A DNA stretch of 21,189 bases from JAAYLC01 sp964636665 (GTDB lineage: Bacteria > Bacteroidota > Bacteroidia > Flavobacteriales > Flavobacteriaceae). The DNA lies in contig CAZWVT010000032.1 in the NCBI GenBank assembly GCA_964636665.1, positions 1-21,189 of the forward strand. Direction: 5' to 3'. Under the pieces are notes generated by a model. The model had not been told where the DNA came from. It made no database searches and saw nothing but the letters and a program-made list of their open reading frames with translations. This document shows, one piece after another, positions 1-7,684 of this stretch (position 1 is its first letter; the number at the start of each line of letters is the position of its first letter). The position numbers were made by a program, and so were the translations under genes.

Positions 1-642
1 CAGATAAAAAGGTTCAAAATACGCTACGTCCTCAAATTCAGAATTTCCAAATTTAGCTTCAACTAACTGCCCCATATTTTTTGCAGAGGGATATTTATTT
101 TCTATAAATTCAGCGTTTTTATGGGTTATAACTTTTTGGCTTTTCACAACAGCATCCCCGATAAACAAGCATTTAGTTTCATTTAAATAAGATTCAAACG
201 AATTTTCAGTTAGAATTTCCGCTTCAATCTTTCGAACCATTTTCTTGTCTTTATTAAATACCGCCGAATACACTTCCATTCTTCGTGCATCTATCAAAGG
301 GATTACATATCCATTATCCCAATTTAAAGTTTGCTGAGCCAGAACCTCCAGGGTGTTTAAACTAATCAACGGAATGTCCAAAGCGAAAGCAATTCCCTTT
401 GCTGCAGATACGCCAATGCGCAGTCCGGTGTAGGAACCGGGACCTTTGCTTACTGCAACGGCATCTAATTGTGATAAGGAGATATTACTTTCTTTAATAA
501 CTTCATCAATAAACAAATGAAGTTTTTCCGCATGTGAATACTTTAATGAATTTTCTTCTCTCACTGCTTTAATGTTCCCATCAACACTAAGGGCGACTGA
601 ACAATTCGTAGTTGCAGATTCTATACATAAAATAACTGCCAC
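1..642 (-). CDS. tsaB: TsaB, tRNA t6A37 biosynthesis protein (3' end outside window)
   Basis: TsaB (YeaZ) is an ASKHA-fold partner of TsaD in the complex that makes N6-threonylcarbamoyladenosine at position 37 of ANN-decoding tRNAs in the cytoplasm. Translating the minus strand from 642 gives 214 codons with no stop. The start reads MAVILCIESATTNC, the phosphate-loop-like N-terminus of the family; YSHAEKL lies near residues 35-41 and the signature GPGSYTGLRIG at residues 67-77. The family is usually about 220-235 residues, so only a short C-terminal tail should lie beyond the edge. The start is a GTG two bases after the stop of the adaptor gene; no in-frame ATG fits, and the tight spacing suggests translational coupling as the last visible gene of the SCO-TolC operon. 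The product is confident; the GTG start is inferred. Confidence 0.93.
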   Translation of the reverse strand, partial: MAVILCIESATTNCSVALSVDGNIKAVREENSLKYSHAEKLHLFIDEVIKESNISLSQLDAVAVSKGPGSYTGLRIGVSAAKGIAFALDIPLISLNTLEVLAQQTLNWDNGYVIPLIDARRMEVYSAVFNKDKKMVRKIEAEILTENSFESYLNETKCLFIGDAVVKSQKVITHKNAEFIENKYPSAKNMGQLVEAKFGNSEFEDVAYFEPFYL

Positions 643-644
643 GA

Positions 645-1877
645 TTATTTGGTGTTTTCTACTTTATCTCCTGCTTTAAGCGTTTTAGTCACTGTGGAGT
701 ATGGACCAACAATTACTTTTTCGCCTTGTTTTAAACCTGATATGATTTCGATATTGGCTTCATCCTGAATTCCGGTAGTAACTTTGCGAATTTGGGCAGT
801 TCCATTCTCTTCAACAAATACAGCTTCAAAGCGATCTGCATTTGATACGTTTACTTCTGCCGTATCAGTTCTCATCACAACTGCGCTGATTGGCACGGCG
901 AGTATATCATCTTTCTTATTTGTAATGATATCAACAGTTGCAGTCATTCCCGGTCGAAAAGGAGAAAATCTTTCCGGTTTGCCTTCAACTAAATCTTTAT
1001 AGGATTCCGGTAAAATGCGAACTTTCACTTTAAAGTTAGTAACTTGATCTGCAGTTAATGTTGATTCTGCGCTATTTGCAATTTCAGTAACCTCTCCTCT
1101 GAATTCTCTTCTGAGGTAAGCGTCAACTTCTATTTTAGCTTCATTTCCAATCTGAACTTTTACAATGTCATTTTCATTCACATCGACAACAACTTCCATA
1201 TTCTCCAGATTTGCCACTCTCATAATTTCTGTTCCCGCCATCTGTGCTGTTCCAACTACTCTTTCCCCCAGTTCTGCAGACAAGCTGGAAATAGTTCCGC
1301 TCATCGGAGAATAAATAGTGGTTCGCGCCAAATTATCTAAGGATTGCTTCACATTTGCCGCGGCACTTTCCACATTGTAAAAAGCTGCCAATCTATTGGC
1401 TTGAGCCATTTCATAATCGGCTACTGCCCTGTCCCACTCAGATTTTGAGATAACGCCTTTCTCGAATAAAGTTTTACTTCTGTCATAAGTAAGTTTTGCA
1501 TTGGTTTCATTGGCTTCCGCCTGCGCCAATTGCGCTCGGAAATTTTGAAGTCCTGCTTGGGATTGACTTACACTTGCCTGAATTAAGTCCGGATTGATTC
1601 TTACAAGCAAATCACCTTGTTCAACAGTTTGTCCTTCTTTTACAGGCAGTTCGATGATTTCTCCGGAAACTTCCGACGACAGTTTCACTTCCACTTCCGG
1701 TTGAATTTTTCCGGTAGCCGAGACAGTTTCTATAACTGTTATAGACCTTAACTCGCTAATTTCCACAGAAACAAAATCTCCGGAGGCACCAAACCAACCA
1801 TTTTTCTTTCCGAATATCAATATCAGAATCAGCAAAACTATACTAACTGTCAGCCATATAAGCGTTTTTTTATTCAT
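645..1877 (-). CDS. Efflux periplasmic adaptor (MacA/HlyD-like membrane fusion protein)
   Basis: A 410-residue membrane fusion protein that would bridge an inner-membrane exporter and a TolC-type channel in the periplasm. An N-terminal membrane anchor spans residues 5-23 (KTLIWLTVSIVLLILILIF). A biotinyl-lipoyl half-domain follows at about 55-95 (EVSGEIIELPVKEGQTVEQG), then an alpha-hairpin coiled coil at about 98-185 rich in Ala, Gln and Glu, the second lipoyl half (YSPMSGTISSL), a beta-barrel domain at about 225-330 with the usual FRPGMTATVDI, and a membrane-proximal domain to the end. The layout fits the MacA branch (partner of MacB-type ABC exporters) better than classic RND adaptors, but the substrate cannot be read. 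It starts 7 bases after the tolC-like stop and ends 2 bases before tsaB. No inner-membrane pump gene lies in the window. Confidence 0.92.
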   Translation of the reverse strand: MNKKTLIWLTVSIVLLILILIFGKKNGWFGASGDFVSVEISELRSITVIETVSATGKIQPEVEVKLSSEVSGEIIELPVKEGQTVEQGDLLVRINPDLIQASVSQSQAGLQNFRAQLAQAEANETNAKLTYDRSKTLFEKGVISKSEWDRAVADYEMAQANRLAAFYNVESAAANVKQSLDNLARTTIYSPMSGTISSLSAELGERVVGTAQMAGTEIMRVANLENMEVVVDVNENDIVKVQIGNEAKIEVDAYLRREFRGEVTEIANSAESTLTADQVTNFKVKVRILPESYKDLVEGKPERFSPFRPGMTATVDIITNKKDDILAVPISAVVMRTDTAEVNVSNADRFEAVFVEENGTAQIRKVTTGIQDEANIEIISGLKQGEKVIVGPYSTVTKTLKAGDKVENTK

Positions 1878-1884
1878 ATATCCA

Positions 1885-3318
1885 CTATAATTTTAATTGG
1901 TCGGGAGAAATACCGAAATACAATTCCAGTACTTTTAATTTAAAAACATAATCAAATTTAGACCTGTTCAATTCGATTTTAGCATTGTCTAATCGCAATT
2001 TGGCTTGACTAAAATCAAATGCATTTACCATACCGACATCATAGCGATCATTGGCATATTGAAAAGCCATCTCTTGAGATTGCAAAGCAACTTCTGCTGC
2101 TTCATAAGCTTTTAATGCACCTTTTACATCTATGAACGCCTGATAAACATTCGACTCCAAATCAAGCTGGGCTTGCTCCAATTGATATTCTAAATTTTGA
2201 ACTTCTAATTTTCTTCGTTTCACATTGTTCCGAACACTCATTCCATTAAAAATAGGAACATTTAATTGAACTCCGTAAGAAATTCCATCATTTCGCCACA
2301 ATTGCTCGACAAAAGGCAATGGAGGTTCGGTAATAAAAGCAAAATTAGGCGCAACGACCACTTGGCCGGTTTCTTCAACTATTCCAATAGGCATTGCCGG
2401 TTCGTCGGGATTGATGCCACCCTGTAAAATTCTATCGGCGCCACTCTCGCGGGTGTTGTAATTAAAAAATCCGGCGAGGTTGGGGTAATAATTACTGCGC
2501 TCCAATTCCAAATCTTTCTCTGCCAATTTTACGCGGTTTTCTGCAATTTTTATTTCCGGTCTGTTTGCTTTGGCAATTGAAATAATTTCTTGGACGGGTT
2601 TTTCAATTATCTCATTGGGAAGGATTTCAATTTCTCTATCGGCAATGTCGAAATTTTCATAATCCTTAATCAGTAATAATTGAGCGAGATTAATCAATGA
2701 AATTCTAACTTCATTTTCTGCTACTGCTATCCGTTGTTTTTCATTGGCATCAGTAGCTTGTATTTCCAATAAATCTCCTCTCGGCAACATTCCTGTATCG
2801 ACCAAATCGCTTGTTCGTTGAAAGTGTTCTTGTGTAAGTCTATTTTGAGATTCTACAACTTCCAAGTTGGCTTTACTCAAAAGAATTTGGAGATATGAAT
2901 TTGCCACCATCAAAGCGATATCGTCTTTCATTTTATCGACATTGTATTGCGCAGCGAGTTTGCTCAATGCGGCACGCTGGTGCATTCTGATGTTTCTCAA
3001 TCCGTTAAACAAAGAAACGCCTGCCGTAATGCTGTAGGACGAGTTTCGCGTGGTTTGTGTTTGCAGAATTCCGGTGGTTACATTTTGGGTTAATCCGGTA
3101 TTCCAAGCATTCATAGCCGATGCGTTTAAAGAAGGCAGAAAGTTTCCTACTGCATCTGATTTTTGAATGTCTGCAAGTTCTAATTCTATCTCACTTTGTT
3201 TTATGGAAATGTTGTTTTTTAAGGCATGTTCGATACATTCTTCAAGTGTCCATTGCTTTTGAGCATAGGACATAAATCCGATAAGAATGAAAGATAATAA
3301 AAGAATATTCTTTAACAT
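1885..3318 (-). CDS. TolC family outer membrane efflux protein
   Basis: A 477-residue outer-membrane channel of the TolC/OEP family. The N-terminus is a signal peptide (MLKNILLLSFILIGFMSYAQ) followed by QWTLEECIEHALKNN, the usual first helix of the family. Two OEP repeats follow, with long amphipathic helices around residues 120-220 and 345-470. The periodic alignment of Asn, Ala and Gln (NSYLQILLSKANLEVVESQN; later QYANDRYDVGMVNAFDFSQA) marks the equatorial helices of both halves. The ATG at 3318 is followed directly by the signal peptide. It forms a pair with the adaptor downstream (7-base gap) and is separated from the upstream 78-codon gene by 100 bases holding a perfect palindrome, so it may be read through or start its own unit. 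Substrate unknown. Confidence 0.93.
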   Translation of the reverse strand: MLKNILLLSFILIGFMSYAQKQWTLEECIEHALKNNISIKQSEIELELADIQKSDAVGNFLPSLNASAMNAWNTGLTQNVTTGILQTQTTRNSSYSITAGVSLFNGLRNIRMHQRAALSKLAAQYNVDKMKDDIALMVANSYLQILLSKANLEVVESQNRLTQEHFQRTSDLVDTGMLPRGDLLEIQATDANEKQRIAVAENEVRISLINLAQLLLIKDYENFDIADREIEILPNEIIEKPVQEIISIAKANRPEIKIAENRVKLAEKDLELERSNYYPNLAGFFNYNTRESGADRILQGGINPDEPAMPIGIVEETGQVVVAPNFAFITEPPLPFVEQLWRNDGISYGVQLNVPIFNGMSVRNNVKRRKLEVQNLEYQLEQAQLDLESNVYQAFIDVKGALKAYEAAEVALQSQEMAFQYANDRYDVGMVNAFDFSQAKLRLDNAKIELNRSKFDYVFKLKVLELYFGISPDQLKL

Positions 3319-3401
3319 GTTCGAGCAAATTTCAAAGTGATTTATCAGAATTATCAGTTAGGTGCAATAGTAAGACGAATCAATAAAAATATTGTTACTT
3401 C

Positions 3402-3415
3402 GGAATTTTAATTCC
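3402..3415. repeat. 14-base perfect palindrome between the CxxC mini-gene and tolC
   Basis: GGAATTTTAATTCC reads as two 6-base arms (GGAATT/AATTCC) around TT. It begins a few bases after the stop of the 78-codon gene and about 85 bases before the tolC ATG. No T-run follows on the minus strand, so it is not a standard terminator; it could be an operator or chance in AT-rich DNA. A short direct repeat TTATCAG lies nearby (about 3342-3357). The rest of 3319-3418 shows no clear promoter with correct spacing. Confidence 0.35.
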
Positions 3416-3418
3416 AGC

Positions 3419-3655
3419 TTACAATTCTCCTTGCGCTCGTGCTTTTTTTCTACTTCGATACACGGCATATCCTACACCTCCCACCAACAAATAGGGAAAA
3501 ATCATCAGATACAAAATTCCGTTATTAATTCCTTTTGCTGATGCGCCACTTTCTTCACTTTCCAGAACTGCACGGCACATTGCACATTGTGCTTCTGCTG
3601 GAAGAGAAAATAAAATCACGGCAATTATAAAAACAAAAAATGCTTTTTTATTCAT
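3419..3655 (-). CDS. Small membrane protein with periplasmic CxxC motif
   Basis: A 78-residue protein I cannot name. Residues 1-23 look like a signal peptide or first membrane segment (KKAFFVFIIAVILFSLPAEA). CAMC follows immediately at residues 24-27, so the two thiols would sit at the start of the periplasmic part. There is a short acidic/Ser-rich stretch (LESEESGASA), one membrane helix at about 46-65 (NGILYLMIFPYLLVGGVGYA) and a basic cytoplasmic tail (RSRKKAR). EAQC is not a good lipobox, so a lipoprotein is less likely. It lies 6 bases after the DUF420 gene in the SCO operon, so a role in thiol or copper handling during oxidase assembly is inferred from position and CxxC only. The ATG is at 3655. 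Confidence 0.8.
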   Translation of the reverse strand: MNKKAFFVFIIAVILFSLPAEAQCAMCRAVLESEESGASAKGINNGILYLMIFPYLLVGGVGYAVYRSRKKARAQGEL

Positions 3656-3661
3656 AACTAA

Positions 3662-4189
3662 TCAATAATATGGAGCAATTAAAACATAAACCAACACGCC
3701 GCTTACAGCAACATATAACCACAGCGGAAAAGTAATGCGCGCTATTTTTTTATGTCGGTTAAAATCTCCGGTTAACCCTCTGATAAAAGTAATCAAAACT
3801 AAGGGAACTACACCAATTGATAAGATAATATGAGAAATCAACAAGAAATAATAGATGGTTCTTATCATGCCTTCTCCACCAAACGGCGTTGGATCTGAAG
3901 TCATATGGTACGCCATATAAAGAATTAAAAAAAGACAAGACAACAAAATTGCAATTTTCATTAAACGTTCATGTCCTACCCTATTTCCTTTTTTAATTTG
4001 AATTACAGAAACCACCAAAATAACTGCTGTAAATGCATTGATAGTAGCATAAATCGGCGGGAGGAAAGTCAGTGGTTCTACGCCGGGGATGCGTACGCTA
4101 AATAAAATGGCTACCACAACGGGAATAAGAATAGACAAAATCCAAACCCAGACGTTGTATTTTTTATTTTTCTTTAGTTGTATTGACAC
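3662..4189 (-). CDS. DUF420 integral membrane protein of the oxidase assembly cluster
   Basis: A 175-residue polytopic membrane protein resembling the DUF420 family, which commonly sits beside SCO and cytochrome oxidase genes. About five membrane helices are visible, roughly at residues 12-31, 38-62, 75-97, 110-136 and 150-172. Histidines lie at or near helix ends (GHERLMK, YMAYHMTSD, LLISHIIL, NRHKKIAR), which suits a heme- or copper-linked role, though no biochemical function is established for the family to my knowledge. The start is a GTG at 4189, 7 bases after the SCO1 stop; no in-frame ATG lies ahead of the first helix. The next gene begins 6 bases after its stop, so it is translated as part of the same operon. 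Confidence 0.87.
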   Translation of the reverse strand: MSIQLKKNKKYNVWVWILSILIPVVVAILFSVRIPGVEPLTFLPPIYATINAFTAVILVVSVIQIKKGNRVGHERLMKIAILLSCLFLILYMAYHMTSDPTPFGGEGMIRTIYYFLLISHIILSIGVVPLVLITFIRGLTGDFNRHKKIARITFPLWLYVAVSGVLVYVLIAPYY

Positions 4190-4196
4190 GCTCTAA

Positions 4197-4829
4197 TTAT
4201 AATAACTTATTAATATCATCTTTAAGCTCGTGAACTTGTTTTGACTCCAAGCCGTCGTAATAAATATAAGGATTGCCCTGCTCGTCTGTACGAGAGCGGA
4301 TAAATCCTTCTTTATCTATCAAAGCAAAAAATCCGGAGTGTTCAAATCCGCCTCTGTCTTCCGGACCTTCGGCAACGTATAAATTAAAACCTTCATTTGC
4401 CAGTTGAAAAATTTCTTCACGATTACCGGTAAGCAAATGCCAATCTTTTTTGGTGATGTTGTTCTCTCCGGCATAGGCTTTTAAAACTTCGGAAGTATCA
4501 TGTGCGGGGTCAATTGTAATTGAGACTATCGCCACATTTGGATTGCCGAAATATTCACGTTGGATAATCAGCATGTTTTCATTCATAATCGGACAAATAT
4601 CCGGGCAGGATGTAAAGAAAAATTCTACCACATAAACTTTTCCTTCTAAATCTTTGTTGGAAACCGTTTCTCCATGTTGATTGGTTAACTGAAATTCAGG
4701 AACGGTTTTCTCTCCTACGATTATCAAATCCGGTTGTCCGTAACGATCTTGCATTTGAATTACGACCCATATTCCAAAAACCAATATCACAAATGAAATT
4801 CCAATGTATGAATAATTCTTTTTTTTCAT
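4197..4829 (-). CDS. SCO1/SenC family copper chaperone
   Basis: A 210-residue membrane-anchored thioredoxin-fold protein that delivers copper to, or reduces, the CuA site of cytochrome oxidase on the periplasmic side. It has one N-terminal anchor (residues 8-26, then a soluble domain starting near PEFQLTNQHGETV). The copper site is intact: CPDIC at residues 75-79 within FFFTSCPDICPIMN and the conserved His at 164 in GFEHSGFFALIDKEG. The length is normal for bacterial SCO proteins. The ATG at 4829 comes 19 bases after the stop of a cysteine-free paralogue. It is followed by DUF420 and a CxxC mini-protein, and the oxidase subunit III/IV genes lie just upstream in a separate unit. Confidence is high because all three metal ligands are present. 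Confidence 0.95.
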   Translation of the reverse strand: MKKKNYSYIGISFVILVFGIWVVIQMQDRYGQPDLIIVGEKTVPEFQLTNQHGETVSNKDLEGKVYVVEFFFTSCPDICPIMNENMLIIQREYFGNPNVAIVSITIDPAHDTSEVLKAYAGENNITKKDWHLLTGNREEIFQLANEGFNLYVAEGPEDRGGFEHSGFFALIDKEGFIRSRTDEQGNPYIYYDGLESKQVHELKDDINKLL

Positions 4830-4848
4830 TGTTTATCTTTTTTCGATA

Positions 4849-5499
4849 TTAAATTTGTCGTTGATAATCATTATCATATTTTTTCAACGCTCTTCTGTAC
4901 TCAACCAAGATAACTTTTAAATCATCTTCCATTTTATTGTTGAGTTCCGCAATGCTTGAAGAATCATAACCGTACATAATTCCTTCTTCTTTATCGTCAT
5001 CCCGTCCTCTTAAGTTGCGTTCCTTGTCTATTATAAATACGTAAGGACTGGCATAATCTGAGGTTAGGGCAATCGGAACATTTAATGATTGGAAAACTTT
5101 CATAATTTGTTCTTCGGTTCCAAAAGCAAAATGCCATGCTTCCGTAGGAGCAATTTTTTCTATTCGTTCACTGACGATTCGGGCTTGGTCTTCAGTGCCT
5201 TTCGGCAATAAAATGACAAATTGGAAATCATTAAATTCGTGATATCTTCCGTAAATTTTATGACCCAAATTGTAAGCATAAGCACGACGAGATTCTAAAT
5301 CTTCTCCAAAAAATCCTAAGATTGTAATTTTATTCTGCAATTGAACTTTTTCTCCCTTTAAGTTATAGAAGTCATCCAATTCGGAAATATTTTCTGTGAG
5401 TGTAGGAAGCGGACGGAAGTAAGTTGTGCTTAATGCGAAAAAAATATAAGCGGTGATAGGCAGTATAAACAAGATGCTTAAGACAATATATTTTTTCAT
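4849..5499 (-). CDS. Cysteine-free SCO1-like membrane-anchored protein
   Basis: A 216-residue protein with an N-terminal anchor (residues 4-23) and a SCO/thioredoxin-like domain. It matches the neighbouring SCO1 in the same order: GFFGED replaces FFTSCPDIC at about 62-70, WHFAFGTEEQIMKVF matches WHLLTGNREEIFQLA, and SPYVFIIDKERNLRGR matches HSGFFALIDKEGFIRSR. It has no cysteine at all and the ligand His is gone, so it cannot bind copper the SCO way. I infer a duplicated SCO now acting as a scaffold or partner. An upstream in-frame TTG at 5523 would add eight residues, but the ATG at 5499 begins a clean signal anchor (MKKYIVLSILF) and lies about 21 bases after the -7 box, so it is preferred. 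First gene of the operon running to tsaB. Confidence 0.82.
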   Translation of the reverse strand: MKKYIVLSILFILPITAYIFFALSTTYFRPLPTLTENISELDDFYNLKGEKVQLQNKITILGFFGEDLESRRAYAYNLGHKIYGRYHEFNDFQFVILLPKGTEDQARIVSERIEKIAPTEAWHFAFGTEEQIMKVFQSLNVPIALTSDYASPYVFIIDKERNLRGRDDDKEEGIMYGYDSSSIAELNNKMEDDLKVILVEYRRALKKYDNDYQRQI

Positions 5500-5520
5500 A
5501 TAGCACGTTCTTTGAGTCTG

Positions 5521-5552
5521 CAAAAATAACGGCTTAATGATATGAAAACAAA
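5521..5552 (-). promoter_or_regulatory. Bacteroidota-type promoter of the SCO-TolC-tsaB operon
   Basis: On the minus strand TTTG (5552-5549) is followed after exactly 20 bases by TATTTTTG (5528-5521), a full match to the Bacteroidota -33/-7 pattern TTTG...TAnnTTTG. Start of transcription would fall near 5514, giving a leader of about 15 bases before the ATG at 5499. It sits directly after the cox terminator, so it would start a new transcription unit. Confidence 0.72.
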
Positions 5553-5572
5553 CTTTTTCTATTAAAGAATTA

Positions 5573-5603
5573 AATCAAAAAAGCCCCCTTTTTTAGGAGG
5601 CTT
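5573..5603 (-). terminator. Intrinsic terminator of the ctaB-cox operon
   Basis: The hairpin pairs AAGCC (5581-5585) with GGCTT (5599-5603), then after one C/A mismatch CCT (5587-5589) with AGG (5595-5597), around a five-base loop. On the minus strand the stem is followed at once by a run of six T (ending GATTT), the standard Rho-independent layout. It begins about 27 bases after the stop of the subunit IV gene. Confidence 0.85.
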
Positions 5604-5629
5604 CATATATTTTTAAATGTCAAATAAAG

Positions 5630-6016
5630 TTAGAATCCGGTTTTAATAAATCCGTGTGTCAAAACTTCATAAATATAATCTCCTTCAATAAGAATTAATG
5701 CGACGAGGTAGGCAATTAAAAATACTCCCGACCAAACGGTTACTCTTCGCAAGCCTTTGGATTCATCGCGCATATGCATAAAATCCCATGTGATATAATA
5801 GGCTTTTACAATTGTAAGGATGATGAATATCCAATTCAGCAGATGCAGTGAAAGGAAATTTGTTCTTACCAAAAACTCCGGTCTAAACATTCCGAGTATT
5901 ACTTCTACTGCAGTAACAATCGAGAGGACGATAAACACGCCCCATATTTTTGAGATTGTATTTTTAAATTTAAGTCTGCCTCTGAATATTGCTAAGTTAT
6001 GTGTATCGTGTGCCAT
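5630..6016 (-). CDS. Cytochrome c oxidase subunit IV-type protein
   Basis: A 128-residue protein of the prokaryotic cytochrome c oxidase subunit IV family. It has three membrane helices at about residues 25-44, 57-77 and 93-113, a short hydrophilic N-terminus starting MAHDTH, and the pattern TIVKAYYITWDFMHMRDES after helix two, which is typical of the family. The small subunit stabilises the core of aa3/caa3-type oxidases in the cytoplasmic membrane. It is the last gene of the ctaB-cox operon: its ATG (6016) lies 23 bases after the large subunit III gene, and a strong hairpin terminator follows its stop. The length agrees with Bacteroidota homologues. Confidence 0.9.
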   Translation of the reverse strand: MAHDTHNLAIFRGRLKFKNTISKIWGVFIVLSIVTAVEVILGMFRPEFLVRTNFLSLHLLNWIFIILTIVKAYYITWDFMHMRDESKGLRRVTVWSGVFLIAYLVALILIEGDYIYEVLTHGFIKTGF

Positions 6017-6039
6017 TTCAAATTATTTTTTTAAAGAAA

Positions 6040-7023
6040 TTAAACAAGGTAGAAGAACGTAAATACAAACACCCATACCAAGTCAACAAAGTGCCAGTAC
6101 AATCCTACTTTTTCTACCATTCGATAGTGTCCGCGTCTTTCGTAGGTTCCGTTTAGAACATTTACAAAAACGATGATATTAAGCATCAATCCGATAGAAA
6201 CGTGAACGCCGTGGAATCCTGTGATAAAGAAAAAGAAATCTGCAAATACCGGATGTCCGTATTCATTGCGAATCAAATTCGCACCCAATACAACTTCTTT
6301 TCCGTCGTTTTCCAACTTACTTATTGATTCCTCTCTTGACAAGACAATATGATGTCCTAATTCATCTTTTTCTTGAATTCGAACCAACACATTTTCATTG
6401 GCTTTAAATCCGGTTATCACATCTTGCATTGCCATTCCGGTATGGAATTTTTCTTCTCCTTGATACCAGATACCTTTATTTCGCTCATTTTCAACACGAG
6501 CTACAGAAGATGCAGCAACAAAATCAGCCACTGCGACTCGTTTGCCTTCAGTATCTACAAATTGCAATATTTCTCTGTTATTTGTTTCAACAGCACCATA
6601 AGTTCCTTTGATAAATGTTGCCCACTCCCAAGCTTGGGAGCCGATGAATATAAACCCTCCAATGAGCGTTAGCAACATATACATTGCGACTTGATTTCTT
6701 TTCATTCTGCTTCCTGCATCAACAGCCAACACCATTGTTACAGATGAAAAAATCAGAATGAAGGTCATAAATGCCACGAAGTACATCGGTGCTTCCACGC
6801 CATGTAAAAAGGGAACGTGATTAAACACTTCATCCGGAATTGGCCAAGAATCGGCAAATTTAAATCTCATCAAACCATACGAGGCTAGGAATCCGGAGAA
6901 AGTTAAGGAATCTGACAAGATAAAGAACCACATCATCATTTTGCCATATTTGGCTTTAAACGGTGAGGTTCCTCCGCCCCAAGTCTTCCCTTCGGTGCCT
7001 GTTTGAACAACAGTTGCTTCCAT
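6040..7023 (-). CDS. Cytochrome c oxidase subunit III with a large loop insertion
   Basis: A 327-residue heme-copper oxidase subunit III. Membrane helices are visible at about 29-50, 79-101, 113-131, 260-290 and 307-327, and the family motifs are kept: FFILSDSLTFSGF in the first helix, WEWATF at 132-137, ITGFHGVHVSIG at 267-278 and YWHFVDLVWVFVF near the end. Between residues about 140 and 255 lies a hydrophilic block (GTYGAVETNNREILQFVDTE and on) with no match in the other subunit III gene, where the same loop is only about 20-25 residues. The ATG at 7023 follows a 50-base gap from the previous gene. A TATTTTTG at 7063-7056 resembles a -7 box but lacks a spaced TTG, so the gene is probably read from the ctaB promoter. 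Confidence 0.94.
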   Translation of the reverse strand: MEATVVQTGTEGKTWGGGTSPFKAKYGKMMMWFFILSDSLTFSGFLASYGLMRFKFADSWPIPDEVFNHVPFLHGVEAPMYFVAFMTFILIFSSVTMVLAVDAGSRMKRNQVAMYMLLTLIGGFIFIGSQAWEWATFIKGTYGAVETNNREILQFVDTEGKRVAVADFVAASSVARVENERNKGIWYQGEEKFHTGMAMQDVITGFKANENVLVRIQEKDELGHHIVLSREESISKLENDGKEVVLGANLIRNEYGHPVFADFFFFITGFHGVHVSIGLMLNIIVFVNVLNGTYERRGHYRMVEKVGLYWHFVDLVWVFVFTFFYLV

Positions 7024-7073
7024 AAAAAAATGATTGGTAATGTTTAACTAATTTTCAAAAATACGTTTAATTT

Positions 7074-7679
7074 TTATTTAACGAAATATAAAAACAAAAA
7101 CAAGTAAATCCAGATAACATCTATAAAGTGCCAAAAGGTTGCAGCTATCTCTATTCCAGCTGTTTTACCGTTTCTATACTTAAGTTTATAATGATTATAA
7201 ATTACTACGCCCAAGCTGACTAAACCAGCAGCTATGTGTGCTACGTGTAAAATAACGGCCAAATATATAAAAGATGTCGTTATCGAGCTTGTAGGTCCCG
7301 TAAAATAATATCCATTTTCTATAATCTCAGAAAATCCCTTGAATTGAAAGAAAACAAAAGCAACCCCAAGCAAAAAAGTACTGATTAAAAGGAGCATTCC
7401 TTTTTTATTTTGTTCTTGAGAAACTGCACGTTTGGATAAATGCATAGTCACACTGCTGATGACAATTATAAAAAGACTTATAAAAAATGCAGGCGGCAGC
7501 TCAAAATCCCCAATCCAGTCGGGACGTTCTTTACTTACCACATACGCACTGGTCAAACCTGCAAAACTCATCGACAAGCTGATAATACCAAACCACAACA
7601 TGTTCTTTTTGGCCGTGGTAATTCTGATGTCCTCGTTATTACTTCCTCCCTTACGCATAATCGTTATCTTTTCTGCCAT
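7074..7679 (-). CDS. Cytochrome c oxidase subunit III
   Basis: A 201-residue subunit III of a heme-copper oxidase, with about five membrane helices (residues 27-48, 64-82, 94-113, 133-160, 177-200). Recognisable motifs are AGLTSAYVV in the first helix, YLAVILHVAHIAAG at 139-152 and FWHFIDVIWIYLF near the C-terminus. It is shorter than the next gene, which is a second subunit III with an insertion; such tandem pairs are known in Bacteroidota oxidase loci. One may be a diverged accessory copy. The ATG at 7679 lies 5 bases after the ctaB stop, so it is co-transcribed and probably coupled to it. Subunits I and II are not in this window. Confidence 0.92.
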   Translation of the reverse strand: MAEKITIMRKGGSNNEDIRITTAKKNMLWFGIISLSMSFAGLTSAYVVSKERPDWIGDFELPPAFFISLFIIVISSVTMHLSKRAVSQEQNKKGMLLLISTFLLGVAFVFFQFKGFSEIIENGYYFTGPTSSITTSFIYLAVILHVAHIAAGLVSLGVVIYNHYKLKYRNGKTAGIEIAATFWHFIDVIWIYLFLFLYFVK

Positions 7680-7684
7680 TTTAT

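Noticed and set aside
3319..3418. Separate promoter for tolC
   Set aside because: TCACTTTG has one mismatch and its nearest TTG is 24 bases away, outside the usual spacing; read-through from the SCO promoter is simpler.
7056..7063. TATTTTTG before the large subunit III gene as an internal promoter
   Set aside because: The -7 match is perfect but no TTG lies 17-23 bases upstream, and such a motif is expected by chance in AT-rich DNA.
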